From contig JAVBOD010000011.1 of assembly GCA_031551045.1 (NCBI GenBank), positions 1 to 45,093 on the forward strand: a stretch of 45,093 nt of DNA, read 5' to 3'. Source of the DNA: JAVBOD01 sp031551045 (GTDB lineage Bacteria > Bacteroidota > Bacteroidia > Bacteroidales > UBA932). The translations under genes and the position numbers were made by a program. The notes under the pieces were generated by a model, which made no database searches, had not been told where the DNA came from, and saw only the letters and a list, made by a program, of their open reading frames with translations. Shown piece after piece: positions 22,645 through 31,935 of this stretch. How positions within the stretch are numbered: the stretch's first letter is position 1; every line of letters begins with the position of its first letter.

Positions 22645-24387
22645 CTACGGATTTTGAGTCAAGGTCCCAAAGTACGCATTGATTGCATCCTGAGGAATAA
22701 GCTGTACAACGCGACTATCCGTTGCCGGGATATTTTCCAGCGCTTTGTGCGGCCCCGGATACTGGCGAACCATTGTCTTGCCAATGCGATACACGTCGAA
22801 ACTGCGATGGGCTTCGTAGGCCAACTCCAAGGCGCGTTCGTTGTCAATCACATCTGCTGCGTTTGCTGCGGTCAGATAGCCGGCAGGATATCCTCCGTTT
22901 ACTACCGCACGATTACGAATAATATTAAGATTAATCAGTGCGTTAGCATAATCGCCTTTCTTGGCGTATGCTTCCGCTAAGTTGAGATACATCTCTCCCA
23001 GACGCGAAATAATAGGCGAGTGCAATTGTGAATAACCATCCTCCAACGAGCATTTGTAAATGTAAAACATGGGATAGGCCCGGTTTAGCGTCATCATATA
23101 ATCCATATCGCCGACATATGTTTGTACAGCAGGCCCATTGTCCGGTTGGTAATTAATCGAGTAGCGGTTATTCGGGATATCAACAGGCGTCAGCGGATAT
23201 TTTACGCTGTTTATAGTAATATAATATGAATTGTCCGCTTCTTGTTGTAAGGGCTGTTGAATATAGTCGTATGCGGTTTGTACTCCTGATGCATTATAAG
23301 TTTCCTTTATAAAACGAAATGCCGGTGTCTTATTTCCGTTCGCATCCGTTGTATATTGCGGGCGGATAAAGTTCCATCGTGCATCGTTCGCAGGGTTTCC
23401 GTTACCCGATGCCCGCAAGCGGTCGATATATTTCGAGCTGGCATACATTTCACCCCAGCCCATGCCGTCGATATGCGAGTACATGCCGCCTATGCCATAG
23501 TAATATGCCCAATCTACCGCCGGAAATTCAGCATCTACACGCTTTACGGCGAAAATAGTTTCTTTATTTTCTTCGGGAATGAGTTCATTGTACTTCATAA
23601 AATCGTTACGCAAGAGCAATTCGTACCGCCCGCTCGCTATTACCAGATTGGCATAATAAATAGCGGAATCGGCATAAGCAGTATTCGGGCTTTCGTACGT
23701 CCCGCTCATATACAGGTAAATTCGCGATAGCATGGCCTGCGCCGCCTCTTTTGTGGCAAAAATAGCTTCTTTTTCTACACTCATAAGGCTTTCCGCCTTA
23801 CGAAGGTCGGCGATGGCTTGTGTATAAGTTTCTTTTACCGATGCTCTATCCGGTAAGCTTATATTATCAATCAATATATTTTCCGGTCTTCCGTTGATAA
23901 TGGGCACTCCCATGTTAGTTTCAGGAGTCTGATAATAAGGACGTCCAAAGGCACGGCATAAATAGAAATACATAGTTCCACGTAAATAATAAGCCTCTCC
24001 GATTTGGTGCGCTACTTCGGCAGATGGCGGAGTGTCGAACACTTTCATCAAATCGCTGGTTTGTGCAATAATTTTGTAGCTGTTGTTCCAAAACGTATTC
24101 AAGCGATAATTACTCGGCCTATGTCCATACGATATAAAATCGTAGAATGCGTCGGTAGATGAGCCGCGAATCATCATATTGTCGCCGGCATATTCGCCTA
24201 CACGATGCATCACGTCCGACCAGTCTTTCATCTGCCCGTAACAACCGTTAAGTAATATCTCGAATGTTCCTTCGGGATCATTTTTTATTGTTTCCTCGGT
24301 ATATCCGTTAAAAGGGAGCCTTTCCAAATCGCATCCCGTAAATAGCAGCAGGCCTGCAAAAATAATCGTATATAATATTTTTTTCAT
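22645..24387 (-). CDS. SusD/RagB family nutrient-binding lipoprotein
   Basis: A 580-residue protein with a lipoprotein signal ('IIFAGLLLFTGCDLERLPF', lipobox FTGC) and the SusD fold: N-terminal TPR-like 'GTFEILLNGCYGQMKDWSDV', 'AYYLRGTMYFYLCRAFGRPYY', 'KEAAQAMLSRIYLYMSGTY', and C-terminal 'RLGEMYLNLAEAYAKKGDYANALINLNIIRNRA' and 'ERALELAYEAHRSFDVYR' in parts. SusD proteins form the lid on the paired SusC pore and bind the glycan or peptide ligand at the cell surface. It starts 13 bases after the SusC gene. No glycoside hydrolase or peptidase lies next to it, so the ligand cannot be predicted. Confidence 0.95.
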   Translation of the reverse strand: MKKILYTIIFAGLLLFTGCDLERLPFNGYTEETIKNDPEGTFEILLNGCYGQMKDWSDVMHRVGEYAGDNMMIRGSSTDAFYDFISYGHRPSNYRLNTFWNNSYKIIAQTSDLMKVFDTPPSAEVAHQIGEAYYLRGTMYFYLCRAFGRPYYQTPETNMGVPIINGRPENILIDNISLPDRASVKETYTQAIADLRKAESLMSVEKEAIFATKEAAQAMLSRIYLYMSGTYESPNTAYADSAIYYANLVIASGRYELLLRNDFMKYNELIPEENKETIFAVKRVDAEFPAVDWAYYYGIGGMYSHIDGMGWGEMYASSKYIDRLRASGNGNPANDARWNFIRPQYTTDANGNKTPAFRFIKETYNASGVQTAYDYIQQPLQQEADNSYYITINSVKYPLTPVDIPNNRYSINYQPDNGPAVQTYVGDMDYMMTLNRAYPMFYIYKCSLEDGYSQLHSPIISRLGEMYLNLAEAYAKKGDYANALINLNIIRNRAVVNGGYPAGYLTAANAADVIDNERALELAYEAHRSFDVYRIGKTMVRQYPGPHKALENIPATDSRVVQLIPQDAINAYFGTLTQNP

Positions 24388-24400
24388 TGTATTTGACGTT

Positions 24401-27400
24401 TTAAAATGTAATATTAATTCCGAACATAACTTTTGTGGTGGAGGGGTATACAGATGTATTGACCCCTGTGATTACCGTCCCGTCCTTGGGCGGAATTTCA
24501 GGATCTACTCCTGAGTAGTCGGTAACAGTGAACAAGTTTTCACCAGATACATATACTCTTATGCCCGCAATATATTTTATGTGTACCGGAATGTTATATC
24601 CTATGTTTACACTCCGTAATTTCAAATACGATCCATCTTCTAAGAAACGGGAAGATGCTTTTTCCGAATTCGATTTATTTTGATAAGTCGCTACCGGATG
24701 AGTGGCGATGTCGCCCGGTTTCTGCCAACGGCTCCATCCCTTCATCAATTTCATTTGATTACGGTCGGTATAGGTTCCATCCGAATCGTATTCCGATCGA
24801 TTGTAGTTATAGATTTTACCTCCCACCGAAAAAGAGAATACGGCATTCAAATCGAAGTTCTTATAATTGAAAGTAGTATTGAACCCTCCGTAAAATTTAG
24901 GGGTATAAGCATCTAACATAACCGGATTTTTTGAGGCATCGGCATAATCGGAAGTAATTACACGATTGCCGCCGGCATCGGTAGTGTACCATTGCGGGCT
25001 TCCATTATCGGGATTCACACCGGCCCATTCGGTCAGATACCATGTGTCCATATCGTACCCCGGTTTAATCATTTTATTGGCGGAACCGGCTATTCCCGAG
25101 CCGTCGCCCACTATCATTTCCTGCTTATTTCCGTATAATTTGGTTACTTTGTTCCGATTCAAGCCTATATTAGCTTCGATATTCCACCTCATATCTATAG
25201 AACGTATTATATCGCCTCCTATGTTAAGTTCAAGACCCCGATTACGCACTTCGCCTACATTGCGCCAAACCGAGGTGACGCCCCATACGCCGGGGAGAGG
25301 AGTTTGATATAATAAGCCCGAAGTATTTTTATTATAGATATCGAAAGAAAAGTAGAGGCGATTATCGAAAAATCCCATATCCAAGCCGGCATTGGCCGTA
25401 TAGGAGGTTTCCCAAGTCATATTATCGTTACCGACGGATGAAATTAATGCACCCGGCACGCCGTTATACGAATAATTCTTGCTTAGTGTATATAAAGTGT
25501 ATTGCGGATAAAGCGTCCCCGGCCTGTTCCCGGTTGAACCGTAGCTAATACGGAGTTTCAAATTATTGATAAGCGGGCTGATGTTTTCGAAAAACGCTTC
25601 TTCGTGAACACTCCATGCTCCGCTTATCGAGAAGAAATTACCATATTGCTTATTTCTTCCGAAATTTGAAGCTCCGTCACGGCGCAACGACCCTTGTAAA
25701 AAGTATTTATTTGCATAAGAGTAGTTTGCATTGGCAAAGAATGATTGTACCGCCCACTGGCTTTTGCCTCCTTTAACTGCATTGGGAGTAGCGGCCAGAT
25801 CGGCTATTTCGGCTCCGGGAGGGATGTTGGTTCCTACACCTGTTGTGGTTTGTCCGTTGTACTCGTTCCATTCATAAGCTAAAATACCATTTATGCTATG
25901 GAGTTCGGAAAAGGTTTTGTTGATCCGGAATAATTGGTTGGTATATATTCTATCGTAGCCGCTGAAATAGTTTTCAAGGCTACCACCCGACGATTGCCCG
26001 CCCGATGAACGAGGATCGGTATAAGCCATGCTGGTATATTCTCCGAATTTGTAGTTGTTTACGGAAGCAAAGGTCAGCCAGTCGGTAAGTTTGATGTCAA
26101 AGTCGAAGTTCCCCATAAATTCGTAGTTGCGCGATGTGCTGTAATTCCATTGCAGGTCGTACAGGTAATTCGTGTTTTGAGCATTTACCCATACCGGATC
26201 GCCATTGGTTCCTATGTCAACCAAACTTCCGTCTTTTTTATATGGGCTATCCCATGGCAGGTTGGAGTACATGGCCGATACACTGTGTTGTTGGTCATAT
26301 ATATCTCTTCTCGATATACTTACTATAGGCTTTATAGTAAGCCAATCGAACATTTTGTAATTTACATTGACACGGGCGGTGTACTTCGCATAATCGTAGC
26401 CTTTTACCGCCCCTGTTTCATCATAGTAGCCCAACGAGGCAAAAATATTCAACTTGTCGGTACCTCCGTGGATAGAAAGACTATAGTCCTGTGTAGCGCC
26501 GGTTTGTGTGGCGCCGTCCCACCAGTCGTAATTCCTGTTTCTCAGCTCCGGAGTCCACCACGGGATGGTATTCAGAGCCTCTACGTTGGAGAACGAAGCA
26601 TATAAATCGTACAGTTCGGAACCATTCATTACTTTTAGGTTTCCACGGTTAAGTTTGTTGATACCTGCTTTTGCCGAAAAATTTACCGTTGCGTTGCCGG
26701 CTCTTCCTTTCTTTGTGGTGACCACAATAACACCATTGGAACCTTGCGAACCATAAATGGCGGTGGAGGCAGCATCCTTCAATATGGTCATGGTTTCGAT
26801 ATCCGCCGGATTCAAGTCGCCGGAGCCATTACCCACAATAACACCATCGATAACCCAAAGCGGGTCGGTACTCTCGTTTACGGTAGTTTTACCACGGATG
26901 ACAATTTTAGCCCCTTGTCCAGGTTGGCCTGAGCCGGGAACCACAAATACGCCGGGGGCTTTCCCGTTCAACATATTCTCAACCTTAGGCGTAGTGGACG
27001 TAAGTAATTTTTTATCATTAATGGCAGCCAAGGCTCCGGTTAGGCTCGATTTCTTTTGTACTCCGTAGCCTACCACTATCACTTCATCGAGTTGTTTGGC
27101 ATCTTCATTTAATGTTACATCAACAGTCGTGCGGCCATCCACTGTTTGTTCCAACGTAACGTAGCCCATAGAAGTAAATACTAATACAGCATTAGGCCCG
27201 GAAACTATAATACTGTATTTCCCATCTACATCGGTGATGGCCGGACGGGTAGAGGCCCCTTTTTCCGTCACAGTGGTACCGATTACGGTCTGTCCGGTAT
27301 TGTCCGTTACGGTTCCTTTTACGGTATAGCTTTGTCCTTGAGCAAGAGCAGTGTACTGCCCTAATGCAAAAAACAAGCATCCCAGAAAACAAGACTTTGC

Positions 27401-27448
27401 CACTAAATTTTTAGTAACAAAGATTTCGAAAATAGTTCGTTTTCTCAT
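24401..27448 (-). CDS. SusC/RagA family TonB-dependent outer-membrane transporter
   Basis: A 1015-residue protein with signal peptide, an N-terminal carboxypeptidase-regulatory-like domain (about residues 40-110, 'YTVKGTVTDNTGQTVIGTTV', 'ITDVDGKYSI'), the TonB box region 'LDEVIVVGYG', a plug domain ('GKAPGVFVVPGSGQPGQ', 'PLWVIDGVIVGNGSGDLNP', 'ILKDAASTAIYGSQGSNGVI'), and a 22-strand-type barrel ending 'TTKVMFGINITF'. There is no STN domain, so it is not a sigma/anti-sigma signalling receptor. It forms an operon with the downstream SusD gene. The region upstream carries a distant promoter, a CT/GA tract and a terminator-like hairpin. Confidence 0.95.
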   Translation of the reverse strand: MRKRTIFEIFVTKNLVAKSCFLGCLFFALGQYTALAQGQSYTVKGTVTDNTGQTVIGTTVTEKGASTRPAITDVDGKYSIIVSGPNAVLVFTSMGYVTLEQTVDGRTTVDVTLNEDAKQLDEVIVVGYGVQKKSSLTGALAAINDKKLLTSTTPKVENMLNGKAPGVFVVPGSGQPGQGAKIVIRGKTTVNESTDPLWVIDGVIVGNGSGDLNPADIETMTILKDAASTAIYGSQGSNGVIVVTTKKGRAGNATVNFSAKAGINKLNRGNLKVMNGSELYDLYASFSNVEALNTIPWWTPELRNRNYDWWDGATQTGATQDYSLSIHGGTDKLNIFASLGYYDETGAVKGYDYAKYTARVNVNYKMFDWLTIKPIVSISRRDIYDQQHSVSAMYSNLPWDSPYKKDGSLVDIGTNGDPVWVNAQNTNYLYDLQWNYSTSRNYEFMGNFDFDIKLTDWLTFASVNNYKFGEYTSMAYTDPRSSGGQSSGGSLENYFSGYDRIYTNQLFRINKTFSELHSINGILAYEWNEYNGQTTTGVGTNIPPGAEIADLAATPNAVKGGKSQWAVQSFFANANYSYANKYFLQGSLRRDGASNFGRNKQYGNFFSISGAWSVHEEAFFENISPLINNLKLRISYGSTGNRPGTLYPQYTLYTLSKNYSYNGVPGALISSVGNDNMTWETSYTANAGLDMGFFDNRLYFSFDIYNKNTSGLLYQTPLPGVWGVTSVWRNVGEVRNRGLELNIGGDIIRSIDMRWNIEANIGLNRNKVTKLYGNKQEMIVGDGSGIAGSANKMIKPGYDMDTWYLTEWAGVNPDNGSPQWYTTDAGGNRVITSDYADASKNPVMLDAYTPKFYGGFNTTFNYKNFDLNAVFSFSVGGKIYNYNRSEYDSDGTYTDRNQMKLMKGWSRWQKPGDIATHPVATYQNKSNSEKASSRFLEDGSYLKLRSVNIGYNIPVHIKYIAGIRVYVSGENLFTVTDYSGVDPEIPPKDGTVITGVNTSVYPSTTKVMFGINITF

Positions 27449-27529
27449 AAGTTAAAAGATTAAAAATGATTTGTAATTATAGGGTGAATATTAAGATAGG
27501 TTTTGTAGTATTTTTAAATGGAGAGATTA

Positions 27530-27568
27530 TAAAATAAAAAAGCCATTCCTGTTTTTAGGAATAGCTTT
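27530..27568 (-). terminator. Terminator-like hairpin in the SusC upstream region
   Basis: Bases 27539-27550 pair with 27557-27568 (12 positions, one mismatch) with a 6-base loop. The A-rich run at 27531-27541 becomes a T-rich tail on the minus strand, so the hairpin is oriented to stop transcripts heading into susC. It lies about 90 bases before the SusC start codon and no minus-strand gene precedes it. Confidence 0.65.
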
Positions 27569-27608
27569 GGTATATCTGTATTTATCGCGTAGATTACGCG
27601 CGCGGTGC

Positions 27609-27673
<65 letters not shown>

Positions 27674-27871
27674 ATAAATTTATTGGAATATGAAAACGAT
27701 GCCCCTTATTTCTTTTATAAGAAAAAATAACAATAAGAATCATTGTTTTAAAAGTAATCATGCATTTTCCATTTTAGATAAAGAAAGAAAGCCCTCTAAA
27801 TTCCATCCATTAAGAACATACAAGCGGTTGACGACGAAATGTTAAATTTGAAATCAAAATTTTAACAGATG

Positions 27872-27902
27872 CAAAATTAAAAAAATGAATTTATATTTCA
27901 AA
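27872..27902 (-). promoter_or_regulatory. Predicted distant promoter of the SusC/SusD operon
   Basis: On the minus strand TTTG (27899-27902) and TAATTTTG (27872-27879) are 19 bases apart, an exact match to the Bacteroidota consensus of both boxes. The start of transcription would be near 27865, inside an imperfect palindrome (27841-27866), giving a SusC leader of about 415 bases that includes the GA tract and the terminator-like hairpin. The rest of 27449-28072 shows no gene. Confidence 0.55.
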
Positions 27903-28072
27903 ATATTCTTTAATAAAAATAAAATTTACTTTTGGATGTGCTGCTATTGTATTTTTTGTATGGAAGAGTTATTATTTTTGTAATGCAATTCCAAGCTCGC
28001 TAAAAGACAGCAGCTTCTCTGTTTATATACCCGGAATTTTAAGAAATTAAACAGCTTTTAATTGTTTTTCTG

Positions 28073-28080
28073 TAATTTTG
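28073..28080 (+). promoter_or_regulatory. Predicted promoter of the 28105 gene
   Basis: TAATTTTG matches the -7 consensus and overlaps an upstream in-frame TTG (28078), so ATG 28105 is chosen as the start. Confidence 0.5.
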
Positions 28081-28104
28081 TCGTCTATTTTAAGTTTATT
28101 AACG

Positions 28105-29307
28105 ATGACAAATTTTGGAGAAAAATTGATTGAGCAATTTCGTGCCTCGTTGGACGAACGTTCGCGGGAAACCTTGGCAGCTGCGGTGAAGCGGATGGTA
28201 GAGACTAAAAAGCGCGGCGGCAAAGTGATGGTGGTGACCGGCAGCGGGCCGAATATTCATGAAGGCGTAACAACGTTGATTGCCGAGTTAATTCATAAAG
28301 GTTTGATCGATGCCGTTTCGACCAGCTCGGCAGTGGTGTCGCACGAAATGGGCGGTTCGCTCGACCGCGTGAAACGGGTGAGCGCCGAGGCATTGGGCAT
28401 GGATATGAACTACATGCCGCGCGGCGATTTGTTCGAATTTACCATGATGAGCGAAGACGAGCTGAATGTGCTGCGGAAAGAAATGGTACTCGACGAGGAA
28501 CTGTTGAAAAAAGGCGAGACGTTACCGTTGATTCATAACGGCATTATCAAGGCGGCCGGGAACATGGCCTATCCCATGGGGTTACGGGGCGAGCTGCTGG
28601 CTTCGGAAATTTTAAATCTGGCGCAGATTTATGGCCTTACATTCGAAGAAGTGGCCGGCCATGGTTGCGACCCGATGACGATGCTCGGCGCCGGCGCTGC
28701 TAAAGGCGTGCCGGTATTGGTTACCATTCCGCAGTTGATTGGCGGCGGGAAAATCGGCATGGCCATTGGCGATAGTATTTCCGTGGGCGGGCGTTCCATG
28801 CGCTTGGCAAAAATGTTGGAACAAAGCGATGTGATTATCGAATCGGCCGTGGCGCTGACACAAGAAATACACGACGGGCCGTTTGAATGTTACACAGGGC
28901 ACGGTATCTGGGCTTGGTGGCGCGGCGAACATACTTACAATCTGAAAGGCAAAGCGCTTATTCGTTTCGACTTGGACGAAAACCTGCGCAAAGCCACCGA
29001 TTTGGAGCGTTCGGACAAAACGATTCAGGAAGCCATCGACAAAGGTTTGCCGAAAACCAAGTTGGCTAAAATACCGTTCCGCATGGAAATGTCGGCATTT
29101 GCACGCCACGAAGGCAGTTTGCCGGTAATTGGCGATATCGGGAAAGTATGGCCGGTATTGGCGTATGACGTGGCCAAGGAATTAGGAATAAAATTAGATT
29201 TTATCAGCGCTTCGCAAGATATACCCGAAGGAAAAGCCATGCGCGAGTGGATTGTGGACAATGTGAAACCGCTCGACCGCGAAAGGATGTTGAAGAGATT
29301 AATGTAA
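28105..29307 (+). CDS. Conserved protein of unknown function, possible DHS-like nucleotide-binding fold
   Basis: A 400-residue soluble protein that I cannot name. Residues about 40-75 read 'GGKVMVVTGSGPNIHEGVTTLIAELIHKGLIDAVSTSSA', a glycine-rich loop plus helix and strand reminiscent of the DHS-like NAD-binding fold (deoxyhypusine synthase, ornithine cyclodeaminase LOR/SDH type). Further conserved-looking segments are 'HNGIIKAAGNMAYPMGLRGE', 'GHGCDPMTMLGAGAAKGVPVLVT', 'GDSISVGGRSMRLAKMLEQSDVII' and 'CYTGHGIWAWWRGEHTYN'. The His, Cys and Trp residues in these look like a ligand or metal site. It has no signal peptide. It is monocistronic, with higher G+C than its flanks. The fold assignment is tentative. 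Confidence 0.55.
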   Translation: MTNFGEKLIEQFRASLDERSRETLAAAVKRMVETKKRGGKVMVVTGSGPNIHEGVTTLIAELIHKGLIDAVSTSSAVVSHEMGGSLDRVKRVSAEALGMDMNYMPRGDLFEFTMMSEDELNVLRKEMVLDEELLKKGETLPLIHNGIIKAAGNMAYPMGLRGELLASEILNLAQIYGLTFEEVAGHGCDPMTMLGAGAAKGVPVLVTIPQLIGGGKIGMAIGDSISVGGRSMRLAKMLEQSDVIIESAVALTQEIHDGPFECYTGHGIWAWWRGEHTYNLKGKALIRFDLDENLRKATDLERSDKTIQEAIDKGLPKTKLAKIPFRMEMSAFARHEGSLPVIGDIGKVWPVLAYDVAKELGIKLDFISASQDIPEGKAMREWIVDNVKPLDRERMLKRLM

Positions 29308-29317
29308 ACCTGTTATA

Positions 29318-29479
29318 CCGATTTGACAAATGTAATAGTCCCATTACATTGGCCTGAACATTTGTAGCATCGGCATTATACCGGAAATAGATTGGATTAA
29401 AAGGTGGTTCATATTGGTATTAAATTAAAGTGTCCGTTATGGTGGATTCTTGTCATTCTGAGCGAAGCGAAGAATGACA
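29318..29479. repeat. Intergenic palindromic repeats
   Basis: Bases 29318-29372 form nested inverted repeats (CCGAT...ATCGG outside, CAAATGT...ACATTTG, and AATGTAAT...ATTACATT inside), beginning with the same GATTTGACAAAT as the hairpin at 11922. At 29451-29479 a second family gives a 9-bp stem TGTCATTCT...AGAATGACA around GAGCGAAGCGA; a full-size relative is at 43971-44056. Both may serve as terminators for the convergent genes. Confidence 0.7.
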
Positions 29480-29506
29480 TACTTTGCGTCTTTGCGGTTA
29501 AAAACC

Positions 29507-30739
29507 CTATTTCCGCCTAAGTTCTATCACGGTAATTTCCGGCCGTATGCCGATGCGGCCAGGAAGGCCTAAGAAACCGAATCCACGGGTGACATACAAA
29601 TAACGTCCGTTCTCCTCGGTTAATCCGGCCCAATGCGGATACATGTATTGCGCGGGGCTCCATTTGACGAACCCCGGAATCTCAATTCCCAATTGCATTC
29701 CGTGCGTATGTCCGGATATCGAAAGTTGAATGTCCGCCGGATTATTTTTCACCTGTTCTTCCCAATGCGAAGGGTCGTGCGTGAGTAATATTTTGAAATC
29801 ACTGGTATCGACACCTTCCATCGCTTTTCCTAAATCGCCTTTGTAGCCGAACCCTTTGCCCCAATTTTCCACACCCAGCAAAACAATGTGCTGTCCGTCT
29901 TTTTCCAGTGTTACATGCTCGTTCAGCAAGAGCCGGAATCCGGTTTCGGCATGGTATTTTTTCAGTAATTCCAAGTTGTCTTCTTTCTCTTTTTCTCCGG
30001 GCCAGCGGGCATAGTCGCCATAGTCGTGATTACCCAATATGGAATACTGTCCGCAGGGCGCATGGAGTTGCTTGAAGTACTTAATCCAGGGGGCAAATTC
30101 TTCCGAGCGGCTGTTTACCAAATCGCCGGCAAATACGATCACATCGCCCTGCTGTTTATTAATTAAATCAATGCCGCGTTGAACCGGCTTGGCGCGTTTA
30201 AAACTGCCGGCGTGTACATCGGCTATGGCTACTATTTTGAAGCCGTCGAACGCCGGAGGAAGATGTTCGAAATAAAGTGTCTCATGACGTACCTTGTAGA
30301 AATATTTTCCATAGGTAACGCCAAACATACAAATGAAAAGCGATAGCACGGAAAAGGCCAAACCTATCCACGTTACTTTGCCGCTGCGTTTAGGAAAACG
30401 GCTGTGGAATAAACGTGCAATCGGGCGGTAAATATCGTTGCCGAGTAGAAACAACAGCAACACAAATTTCATGGACGAAAAACAGATATAAACGCTGAAT
30501 GAAACACTGAAAAAGAAGAGGTATTGATCTCCGAAAACACGCAGCAGTAATAAAGAGCTTAACACTTCAAGCAGCGCCGCGATGCACAATATCCAATACG
30601 TCCAATGGATAAAACGGCGTGTGCGCGGACTTTTTATTTCGGACGTGAGTTTACGAACGCCGAGAAATGTGTAGAAATCCACACATATCGAAACCATTAA
30701 AATAATGAGCGGAGTGAGCGTATGTAAATGATTGCGCAT
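29507..30739 (-). CDS. Membrane-anchored metallophosphoesterase
   Basis: A 410-residue protein. The first 145 residues contain four predicted membrane helices (about 8-28, 45-67, 74-100, 122-144). The rest is a calcineurin-like phosphoesterase domain with all metal motifs: 'AIADVHAGS' (Asp174, His176), 'VFAGDLVNS' (Asp206), 'LGNHDYG' (Asn237, His238, Asp239), 'LLTHDPSHW' and 'SGHTHGMQ'. This matches the YaeI/YkuE-like membrane phosphodiesterases, several of which act on lipid-linked phosphates such as UDP-diacylglucosamine or related lipids. The exact substrate is not predictable. It lies downstream of fmt in the same orientation, separated by 93 bases with repeats. Confidence 0.88.
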   Translation of the reverse strand: MRNHLHTLTPLIILMVSICVDFYTFLGVRKLTSEIKSPRTRRFIHWTYWILCIAALLEVLSSLLLLRVFGDQYLFFFSVSFSVYICFSSMKFVLLLFLLGNDIYRPIARLFHSRFPKRSGKVTWIGLAFSVLSLFICMFGVTYGKYFYKVRHETLYFEHLPPAFDGFKIVAIADVHAGSFKRAKPVQRGIDLINKQQGDVIVFAGDLVNSRSEEFAPWIKYFKQLHAPCGQYSILGNHDYGDYARWPGEKEKEDNLELLKKYHAETGFRLLLNEHVTLEKDGQHIVLLGVENWGKGFGYKGDLGKAMEGVDTSDFKILLTHDPSHWEEQVKNNPADIQLSISGHTHGMQLGIEIPGFVKWSPAQYMYPHWAGLTEENGRYLYVTRGFGFLGLPGRIGIRPEITVIELRRK

Positions 30740-30768
30740 AATCTTTTCTTATTGAAATAAATATTAAC

Positions 30769-30826
30769 CACTGAGAGCACTAAGCACACTAAAAAATTCT
30801 TTGTGCACGAAGAATTTCTTAGTGGT
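30769..30826. repeat. Imperfect palindrome between fmt and the phosphoesterase gene
   Basis: ACCACT (30769) pairs with AGTGGT near 30821-30826, and inside it AAATTCTT and AAGAATTT form an 8-bp hairpin with loop TGTGCACG. It is likely a degenerate member of the intergenic repeat families. Confidence 0.5.
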
Positions 30827-30832
30827 AAAAAA

Positions 30833-31789
30833 TTAAACAAACCGATACCTCTCCATATCACGGCAACCGCGTAAAAAATCGACGGTATTCATTCGTTTTT
30901 TTCCGGAAACCTGTAGTTCATGAATAATTAAAAACCCATTTCCACAGGCCACTTTCAGCATATCTTTCTGATTACACAAAATAGCGCCTGCCGGATAATG
31001 ATGTGTAACCATTTCGGGTTGTGCGGCTAAAATTTTCATCGTCAAACAACTTCCGTCTTCTTTCTGCAACCCTGCGAAAGCCGCCGGATACGGACTTAAT
31101 CCTCGCACCAAGTCATGCAATTCTTGTGCCGAACTATTCCAGTTTATTTTACAGATTTCCTTGAAGATTTTCGGGGCGGATTTTAAATTTCCGTCATGGC
31201 GCTGCGGTTGAGCTTGTATAGTTCCTCCGGCAATGGAGTCCAGCGTTCTAAGCACCAAACAGGCGCCTATTTCCATTAGTCTATCATGTAGTTCCCCTGC
31301 GTTTTCGTTTTCACCGATGGTTGTTTTTTCGCTGAAAATAATATTTCCGGTATCGATATCGTGATTAATAAAAAACGTAGTAACGCCGGTTTCTTTTTCG
31401 CCATTAATAATGGCCCAGTTAATCGGCGCGGCGCCGCGGTATTGCGGCAATAGCGACGCGTGTAGATTGAAAGTGCCGTGTTTCGGCATAGCCCAAACCA
31501 CCTCGGGCAACATGCGGAACGCTACCACCACAAACACATCGGCATTCCATGCGCGGAGCGGCGTCAAAAAATTTTCATCGCGCAATTTTTCGGGTTGCAG
31601 CACCGGAATTTGGTTTGCTTCGGCCATGCACTTCACCGCCGAGGATTGCAGTTGTTGTCCGCGGCCGGCGGGTTTGTCGGGCACCGTGACTACGCCCACC
31701 ACCTTGTAACGATTGTTCAACATGGCTTGCAGTACTCCGGCGGCAAAATCCGGCGTACCCATAAATACGATTCGAAGTGGATTATTCAT
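30833..31789 (-). CDS. fmt: Methionyl-tRNA formyltransferase
   Basis: A 318-residue Fmt, which formylates initiator Met-tRNA using 10-formyltetrahydrofolate. The catalytic residues are present: Asn108 and His110 in 'GTFNLHASLLPQYRGAAPIN' and Asp146 in 'FFINHDIDTGNI'. The N-terminal 'LRIVFMGTPDFAAGVLQAM' and the linker/tRNA loop 'PAGRGQQLQSSAVK' are standard. A C-terminal OB-like domain follows from about residue 205. Its start at ATG 31789 is supported by the N-terminal motif. The 146-base gap to the LptF/G gene contains degenerate repeats. Confidence 0.97.
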   Translation of the reverse strand: MNNPLRIVFMGTPDFAAGVLQAMLNNRYKVVGVVTVPDKPAGRGQQLQSSAVKCMAEANQIPVLQPEKLRDENFLTPLRAWNADVFVVVAFRMLPEVVWAMPKHGTFNLHASLLPQYRGAAPINWAIINGEKETGVTTFFINHDIDTGNIIFSEKTTIGENENAGELHDRLMEIGACLVLRTLDSIAGGTIQAQPQRHDGNLKSAPKIFKEICKINWNSSAQELHDLVRGLSPYPAAFAGLQKEDGSCLTMKILAAQPEMVTHHYPAGAILCNQKDMLKVACGNGFLIIHELQVSGKKRMNTVDFLRGCRDMERYRFV

Positions 31790-31839
31790 GTAAAAATATT
31801 TTCAGCATCTAAAAAGTGGTTCAAACAACATTTTTTACC

Positions 31840-31925
31840 GCAAGGAACGTGAAGAAGGCGCAAAGGTCGCGAAACGTGTCATTGCGAATTAACGATTTGA
31901 CAAGTTGTTGAAATTTATCAAAATC
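31840..31925. repeat. Degenerate intergenic repeats upstream of fmt
   Basis: The spacer holds GTCATTGCGAA (31878-31888), matching the repeat at 11821, and directly after it a decayed copy of the GATTTGACAA...TCAAAATC hairpin (31894-31925). The same two repeat families are therefore adjacent here and at 11821-11954. Confidence 0.55.
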
Positions 31926-31935
31926 TGCATGCCGT

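Noticed and set aside
21450..27448. The ECF sigma factor and the nearby SusC/SusD pair as a trans-envelope signalling system
   Set aside because: The SusC protein lacks an STN signalling domain, the putative anti-sigma is not FecR-like, the two loci are separated by another gene and a terminator, and no ECF-type motif was seen before susC.
22645..27448. A complete polysaccharide utilisation locus
   Set aside because: Only SusC and SusD are present; there is no glycoside hydrolase, lyase, sulfatase or dedicated regulator adjacent.
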